From Morella rubra (lineage: Eukaryota; Streptophyta; Magnoliopsida; Fagales; Myricaceae), in NCBI GenBank assembly GCA_003952965.2, contig CM025853.1:717692-781691 (forward strand): a stretch of DNA of 64,000 nt, in the 5' to 3' direction. Numbering within the stretch: position 1 is the stretch's first letter; every line of letters starts with the position of its first letter. Under the pieces are notes generated by a model that worked only from the letters and a program-made list of their open reading frames with translations, was not told the origin of the DNA and made no database searches. The position numbers and the translations under genes are program-made. Positions 60,101-64,000 of this stretch are shown here, one piece after another.

Positions 60101-61882
60101 TTTTTTTCCAGGTCGGGAATACAAGCGATGAAAGTGCTGCTGCTAATTCACTGATTGAGGATGGTCGTGGGGTTCAAAAAAGTATGCTTGATGAGTCAGT
60201 AAAATTATCTAGCTCATCAATCAAGACTAATGGACTACAGATGGAAGCTCATAATTGCATGCACCATAGAAAACTGAAAAAGAAGCTTCTAAAGTGTCAG
60301 GCAGCAAGCTTGCATCTTAACTCACGCTTCCTTTTCAGGCAATCTTTAGGCTTGTGGAAAAAGAAGAAACACAAAAGAAGCAAAAGACACTCTTTAAAAA
60401 TGAAGAGGCTTAGTAGAGAACACTTGTTGGATATAGATTGCTTTAAAGCAGATCTTGAACCATCTACTTCTGAGAATACAAGAACAATTTCCTTGACTTC
60501 AGCTCAACCTCTGAGAAAAGGGACTAAATCTGGTTCAAAAACTGGTGTTAGTGCTGCTTCAAAAAATTCAATGAGTTATATTGGAAATTGCTTGAGGGAA
60601 AATATAGATGGTGAATTTAGACACAGGATCAATGAGAGCGGAACTGTGCTTGCAACTGATAAGCAATTGGAAAAGAGTTCTATGCTGGTCTCAGACCAGA
60701 GGGAAGCAGGACGACTGGATGGTCCAAAAGATAATACAAGAATAATAATGCAGAATGGTTTGATGAGTATGATTACCCAAGGATTGGAGGAGACAGTTGG
60801 TAAGTGATTTTTGTATAATTAGCTTTCCAGCTCTCATCAGCCATATTTGTGTTTGAGCTTGGTACTTTGCTTTGCAGGTGCATCACTGCTTATAGTTCAA
60901 TTAATAAATAATCCTTTATTCTTTAGTTCATAAAATATGCTGGTATAGTCTATTTTTGTCCCATTTGATGTCCAACATAAAAAATTAGTAGATGGTGGAT
61001 CTAGACCCAGTTTTAGTTGTTTCTGGACCAATATCAGGCCTATTGTGGGAATGCATGCTTCTTGGTTTATAAGACGTATTGTAAATTTGTCTTTGTTCCT
61101 CTGAGGCCATCCTGGTTTCACCTTTTCTCTTCTCCCTGGAGATTCCCAAAATAAACTTAAAATATGGAAGAGGGTCCTGATCCTTGTTCATAATCTGAAA
61201 TCCTCATTTCTTATTTAGAAATTCAAAATTGATGTACTCTAAAATTCCCAGTTCTCAAGGATAAATTTGAAGTTGCCATCTCCCAACTAACATTCTGGAG
61301 AAACTATTTAGTAATTACTTAGGTCTTGGTGAGATAGCATTCTGATTACTGTTCTTTGGTCTTAATTTGTCAATTGCAGTTGCTCGTTGGGATGGGACAG
61401 ATTTGCCTTCATCTCAAATTGCAGCATCAAATGGCGTTGGGAGTGTCAGTATTGGTTATGTACCAGATGAGTGGTATGTTGGAATATTGCATATCTTGTT
61501 GCTCTCTCCCCCCCCACCCCCCCCAAAAAAAAAAAAAAAAACCAAAACAAAAAAAAAGATGATATTCACATTACTTGTGTTTGTTATGATTAGAATTGTT
61601 GACTGGTTAACTTTATTGGCATTTTGTTATCTCATATGGGGTTGGTTGACTGACTTCTAATTCAAACTGAGACAGAATATATGGGATTCTAATCTGGCGT
61701 ATTCATTTGTCTGCTTCCACAGGGATGAGGAATATGACAGGGGAAAGAGAAAGAAGGTTAGGCAATCTAGAAATGTTTTCGGTGGACCAAATCCTTTCCA
61801 AGAAATTGCAGCCAAGAAAACACAATCTAAAAAGGCTAAGGCAGACCGTTCCAGATCTGGAGATCAACCATTCAGGATATGA
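54170..61882 (+). CDS. UBP23: ubiquitin carboxyl-terminal hydrolase 23-like (peptidase C19)
   Basis: Cysteine protease removing ubiquitin from proteins. Eleven exons, all phases consistent, 948 residues: 54170-54484, 54894-55008, 55984-56094, 56497-56669, 56818-57144, 58380-58505, 59182-59808, 59915-60025, 60112-60799, 61380-61473, 61723-61882 (TGA 61880-61882). N-terminal [20 protein letters not shown] precedes the Cys box [18 protein letters not shown] (catalytic Cys116). QEDAHEYM and a zinc site (Cys241, Cys244, Cys289, Cys292) follow, then the His box [15 protein letters not shown] (His370) and WYYLNDNQV (acidic residue near 386-387), all intact. The C-terminal half is disordered with basic clusters ([17 protein letters not shown]) suggesting nuclear or nucleolar targeting, as in the related animal USP36. 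Its left neighbours are degenerate. The UBP23 name is by remembered similarity; Arabidopsis UBP23 is somewhat shorter. Confidence 0.93.
55342..55362. repeat. T-run/G-run in UBP23 intron 2
   Basis: A T homopolymer followed directly by a G homopolymer in the intron between exons 2 and 3; length is uncertain in any sequencing method. Confidence 0.6.
55917..55938. repeat. (GA)n microsatellite in UBP23 intron 2
   Basis: Eleven GA dinucleotides, about 45 bp before the exon 3 acceptor at 55983. Confidence 0.9.
57535..57775. repeat. serial small palindromes, possible retroelement 3' end, in UBP23 intron 5
   Basis: Successive short inverted repeats: GGGCCTTTCGGCC, GTGGGCTTTGAGCCCCCAC, ATGGGCTTCTAGCCCAT and ATACTCGTATTACGAGTAAT, ending near a T-rich run at 57758-57772. 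Plant LINE 3' regions often look like this, but no target duplication was found. Confidence 0.4.
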
Positions 61883-62512
61883 AGCCAGTTTATTGATGTC
61901 AAGGAAGTATAAGCTTCACTTGTCGACTTTTCAATATATCTTATTGTACCACTTGGTGTATCGTTAAGCTGAAATTTTAGGGGGAGGGTGCCAGGATTGC
62001 TCTTATCTTCTATTCGGGATTTGTTTGTTAGGGAGGAAGAGTGGGGACTTTTTTATGACTTAATCCTCTTAGAACATTTCTCGTATTGGAAAACTGTGTT
62101 GTTATGTGGACCAGTTCTAATGTTCAACAAATGATTTTAAGTTTTTGGCTTTTCACTACCATGAGATAGAAACGGTAACATTACCAAATCATAAAAAGTA
62201 AAAAAAAGGTAACGCGTTTGCAAACAGTTGTTATTTTGAGAGTATCTATATTGGCCTTGTCTACTTGATCCATGCCCTGAGATAAAAGGAGATGGTCTTT
62301 CCTCCGTGTTTAATTGGAGCAAAGGAAACGGAAAACAACCCATCCGGGTAGTTCAAGTGTTAGTCAGTGGATCCACTGAGAGTGTGGTTTAGAAAAACTC
62401 GTGACTTAAATAAGAGGTTAGTAAGTGGGTCGGTCAGTCTTTATAGTATTTGTTGTGGTGTTAAATTTAACTCGTACAGATATTGAGTTGGGTTAGATCT
62501 ACTCAAATTTAA
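61883..62512. other. UBP23 3' UTR and intergenic DNA
   Basis: The 3' UTR of UBP23 probably covers the first few hundred bases. An A-box-like GGTAGTTCAAGTGTTAG occurs near 62348, but no B-box, tail or target duplication accompanies it. Confidence 0.5.
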
Positions 62513-62638
62513 TGTAAATGTAAATTTACTGATTTTACCTTTGGCAAATGTTACGAGTGGGGAACATGGATAAATGACTGTAAATGTAAATTTACTGATT
62601 TTACCTTTGGCAAATGTTACGAGTGGGGAACATGGAAA
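62513..62638. repeat. 66-bp tandem duplication
   Basis: TGTAAATGTAAATTTACTGA starts at 62513 and again at 62579; both copies run to GAGTGGGGAACATGGA with no difference seen over about 58 bp, so the duplication is recent. Confidence 0.92.
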
Positions 62639-64000
62639 AATAACAAGTCATTTATCGTACTTGTATTTTTTGTATTTTTCTTAGCATTCACAAACTTGAA
62701 TTACTACCAAATTCTCTTTCCTCCATTATTTTTTCCTTCCTCTTACCTCCGAAAGCAAATGGATTTGTGCTTCCAAACAAACCGAGAGTGCATTTGGGTT
62801 GTACAACACTAGGAGACAAGTTCATTAGCTTGAACTCTCTGCTTCTTCACAAAATAGAAACAAAATCACCAATGGAAAATACCAAAAAAAATAAAAGAAC
62901 ACGGTACATAACAGTCCAAAACCTGCATTAAATTTCCTCGTGGTCCTCCAAGGAGTCCAACCCAGCAGAGTTAATACAGCTAATCCTTTTATGGCTGCAA
63001 CTTTGTCTTGCCAAGAAAACTGGTTCACGTGTGACTGAAAGTCTGAAAGACATGCTGCGGTTCCCTAGGGCCAAGTGGTTCTTGTGTTTCCCCCATAAAA
63101 CTTCCAAGTTTTTTCGCAAAAAGGGTCATGTTGGTTTGGTTTTGGATGAAAAAGTAACTTCGGTTTCCTCTCAGGTCTGGTGCCTGCCTGTAGGGTTTTT
63201 TTTTGGCTAGCACCCGTGTATTAAACAACACAATCTGGGAGGTCCCGAAATCAATTCCGGCATTAGCTGCTGAAATTTTGGCCGAATAAAAGATTGTGAA
63301 CGATATCTAATTACTTGGGGGGTTTGACAAATGACGATTTGGGTGTTTATTTTAAAAACTTATATAGACTCTTGTTCCATCAAAGGAGAAAGATATATTT
63401 GTGTCTAATCAGTGAAGAGTAAAGAAAACTTGCTGATGTTAAGTGCAGGGCATTAGACAACAATAATGACAGAACATTTCCCAAGGAAAAAGTGAAGCAA
63501 TTTTATCCCTTATGCATCTCGAGTGTTTCCTTTCTGTGTACGCATCAACCACCAAAAGAAAACAATTCGTATCCTCTCATGATTCGTAGAAGGATAGTCA
63601 ATGTAGATGTCTGGCTCTTGAGGGTAGGTTATTAAACTAAACCACTTGTCATTTACGTAAAAGGAGTGTATCCTATAGATTCTCAAAAGATCTTCTATTG
63701 AATTGGATACTTCGACCCTTGGACCAAATGTACGTAGTAAGCGAGCCTGAATTCAAATCTTATTATTTGTAAGTAAATTTTTTATTTAAATGATACTTAA
63801 GTTGCGAAGTCGATTCAAGTGTTTAGAGTTTGTTGTTGAACTTCTAGTTCATCAATATATTTTTTAGCTAAGTCAAGTTTGTCTAACTCTTGTACACAAC
63901 GAATTTCTCTTGTTATCTTAAAAAAAAAAAATACAACGTCATACTTAAGAAAGTCTTTGAAAATTATTAGATTATAAAAGTTCAAAGCTAGTGCTAAGGA
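62639..64000. other. intergenic, no gene recognised
   Basis: AT-rich sequence. The short minus-strand frames between 62825 and 63231 show no family features. No transposon ends were resolved. Confidence 0.5.

Noticed and set aside
62340..62460. Another SINE, from an A-box-like word near 62348
   Set aside because: No B-box, tail or target duplication could be found.
1..64000. CRISPR arrays, prokaryotic operons, phage or virus genes
   Set aside because: No regularly spaced repeats, ribosome-binding sites or viral proteins were seen; all recognised genes are plant nuclear families or retroelement remnants.

Overview
This window is nuclear DNA from a flowering plant, most likely a woody eudicot. 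The genes are rich in introns with GT..AG borders, the intergenic DNA is AT-rich and full of small non-autonomous DNA transposons, and the families are plant ones: a chloroplast adenylate kinase 5, a TMN/EMP70 membrane protein, UPF0481/DUF247, DUF674 and a plant ubiquitin-specific protease. The species cannot be fixed from the sequence. There are no CRISPR arrays, operons or standalone tRNA/rRNA genes.

Layout. 1-3.8 kb: gene-free, compositionally odd sequence (purine-biased, then a GC-rich homopurine block ending abruptly near 3775) that looks like unreliable assembly. 4.7-5.1 kb (-): a decayed two-exon piece of a UBP16/17-type deubiquitinase with an in-frame stop. 5.6-12.3 kb (-): a chloroplast adenylate kinase 5 gene (AMK5) with 13 well-supported exons, a probable GC-AG intron and a hAT-like element in an intron, but its 3' end is lost. 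12.4-17.8 kb: transposon-rich intergenic DNA, including a duplicated scrap of the TMN gene's 3' end. 17.9-26 kb: a duplicated block with two broken DUF247 genes, three copies of their leader, nested transposons and an unusual hairpin pair. 28.5-30.5 kb (-): a transmembrane-nine gene (TMN11-like) with local frame breaks. 31392-32391: exactly 1000 N. 32.4-50.5 kb: a degenerate cluster of DUF674 fragments on both strands with a clean SINE insertion. 50.8-51.6 kb: LINE remnants. 54.2-61.9 kb (+): an intact 11-exon UBP23-type deubiquitinase of 948 residues. 62-64 kb: no gene seen.

How the parts relate. As I recall, the Arabidopsis orthologues of AMK5 and TMN11 are neighbours (At5g35170 and At5g35160). 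If so, this window keeps an old gene pair pulled about 16 kb apart by the DUF247 duplication and transposons, with a copy of the TMN 3' end left beside AMK5. UBP23 has clean frames over 949 codons, so the breaks elsewhere are local: either true decay or uncorrected assembly next to the scaffold gap. No new defence or metabolic system was found. The strongest unusual items are the AMK5/UBP end-to-end truncation, the tandem small-RNA-like hairpins, the DUF674 cluster with a dated SINE insertion, and the homopurine block.
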